From Candidatus Woesearchaeota archaeon (GTDB lineage Archaea; Nanobdellota; Nanobdellia; Woesearchaeales; ARS49): a DNA stretch of 10,343 bases. The DNA is taken from contig JAHWHC010000048.1 in assembly GCA_019323555.1 (NCBI GenBank), forward strand, positions 1-10,343. The letters run 5' to 3'. A program made the position numbers and the translations under genes. The notes under the pieces are model-generated. The model was not told the DNA's origin, searched no databases, and was given only the letters and a program-made list of their open reading frames with translations. How positions within the stretch are numbered: the stretch's first letter is position 1; the number at the start of each line of letters is the position of its first letter. Positions 9,958 to 10,343 of the stretch are shown here, piece by piece.

Positions 9958-10343
9958 ATGTCAAAAAAAGTAGTTGGGGTAAATGAGATTAAGGTCGGCA
10001 GTTTCATCATAATCGATGATATTGCTTGCAAGGTCACAAGTTGTGAGTCTTCAAAATCTGGTAAGCACGGGCACGCAAAGTACAGGATTGTTGCTGTTGG
10101 CTTGCTTGACGGGAAAAAAAGGGAGATCCTTAAGCCGTCTGGTGAGACTGTTGAAGTGCCTATCATTGATAAGAAGACTGCGCAGGTACTGTCAGTTAGC
10201 GGTGATGTGGCAAATGTCATGGACGTAGAGAGCTATGAGACATTTGACCTGAAGATTCCAGAGGAGTTCAAGGGCCAGGTTGTTGAGGGCGCCCAGGTTT
10301 TGTTTTGGGTGATCCTTGGTGAGAAAGTCCTGAAGCAGGTTAA
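9958..10343 (+). CDS. eif5a: translation initiation factor 5A (aIF5A), 3' end cut by window
   Basis: 128 codons plus two bases are present; the frame is still open at the window edge, and archaeal aIF5A is ~130 residues, so only the last few are missing. It binds the ribosomal E site and promotes peptide bond formation at difficult sequences, such as proline runs, and termination. The hypusine loop is SKSGKHGHAK (32-41), with Lys36 the expected target of deoxyhypusine synthase. The N-terminal SH3-like domain (~1-70) and C-terminal OB domain (~72-128) are both recognisable (VMDVESYETFDL; V-x-G-x-VLFWVILGEKVLKQV). It has its own TATA box inside an inverted repeat. Confidence 0.96.
   Translation, partial: MSKKVVGVNEIKVGSFIIIDDIACKVTSCESSKSGKHGHAKYRIVAVGLLDGKKREILKPSGETVEVPIIDKKTAQVLSVSGDVANVMDVESYETFDLKIPEEFKGQVVEGAQVLFWVILGEKVLKQV

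Overview
The window is a piece of archaeal chromosome. The right-hand 5.5 kb carries archaeal information-processing genes: a DRG-family GTPase with a TGS domain, eL43 (L37Ae), RNA polymerase subunit Rpo12, prefoldin beta, a UPF0147 protein, release factor aRF1 and the hypusine-containing aIF5A. Most of these start at, or within about 20 nt of, the point where transcription should begin downstream of an AT-rich TATA box, so they look leaderless or nearly so. The AT-rich composition, very compact spacing and a release factor lacking the usual zinc mini-domain fit a reduced DPANN-type archaeon (Woesearchaeota/Pacearchaeota-like). That placement is inference.

Layout. Positions 1-472: GC-rich, hairpin-rich block with two weak leftward reading frames. 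473-543: first copy of a 71-bp element. 542-2299: HerA/FtsK-type ATPase with a C-terminal winged helix. 2301-2735: coiled-coil protein one base upstream of it; both are leftward from their own TATA box. 2828-2868: strong hairpin plus T-tract terminator ending the next unit. 2875-4451: leftward operon of ten tiny genes (20-104 codons), nine encoding one hydrophobic helix each, all with near-identical purine-rich Shine-Dalgarno sites. 4491-4500: its TATA box. 4514-4584: second copy of the 71-bp element. 4585-4791: intergenic. 4792-5886: GTPase (leftward), divergent from an MscS-like channel (5940-6479). 6480-7479: leftward eL43-rpo12-pfdB-UPF0147 operon. 7573-9359: rightward aRF1 plus a zinc metallopeptidase. 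9315-9842: unrecognised leftward gene. 9958-end: aIF5A, cut by the window edge.

The part worth attention is roughly 473-4584. A packaging/pumping-type ATPase, a coiled-coil partner and a packed array of single-helix mini-proteins lie between two direct copies of a 71-bp element (56/71 identical, unbroken 26-bp core), 4,041 bp apart. The small-gene operon is richer in G+C than the housekeeping genes and uses a different translation-initiation style. This resembles a compact virus-like or DNA-transfer/secretion module (small membrane structural proteins plus a HerA-fold motor), but no integrase, replication protein or known capsid protein is visible, so its nature is unproven.
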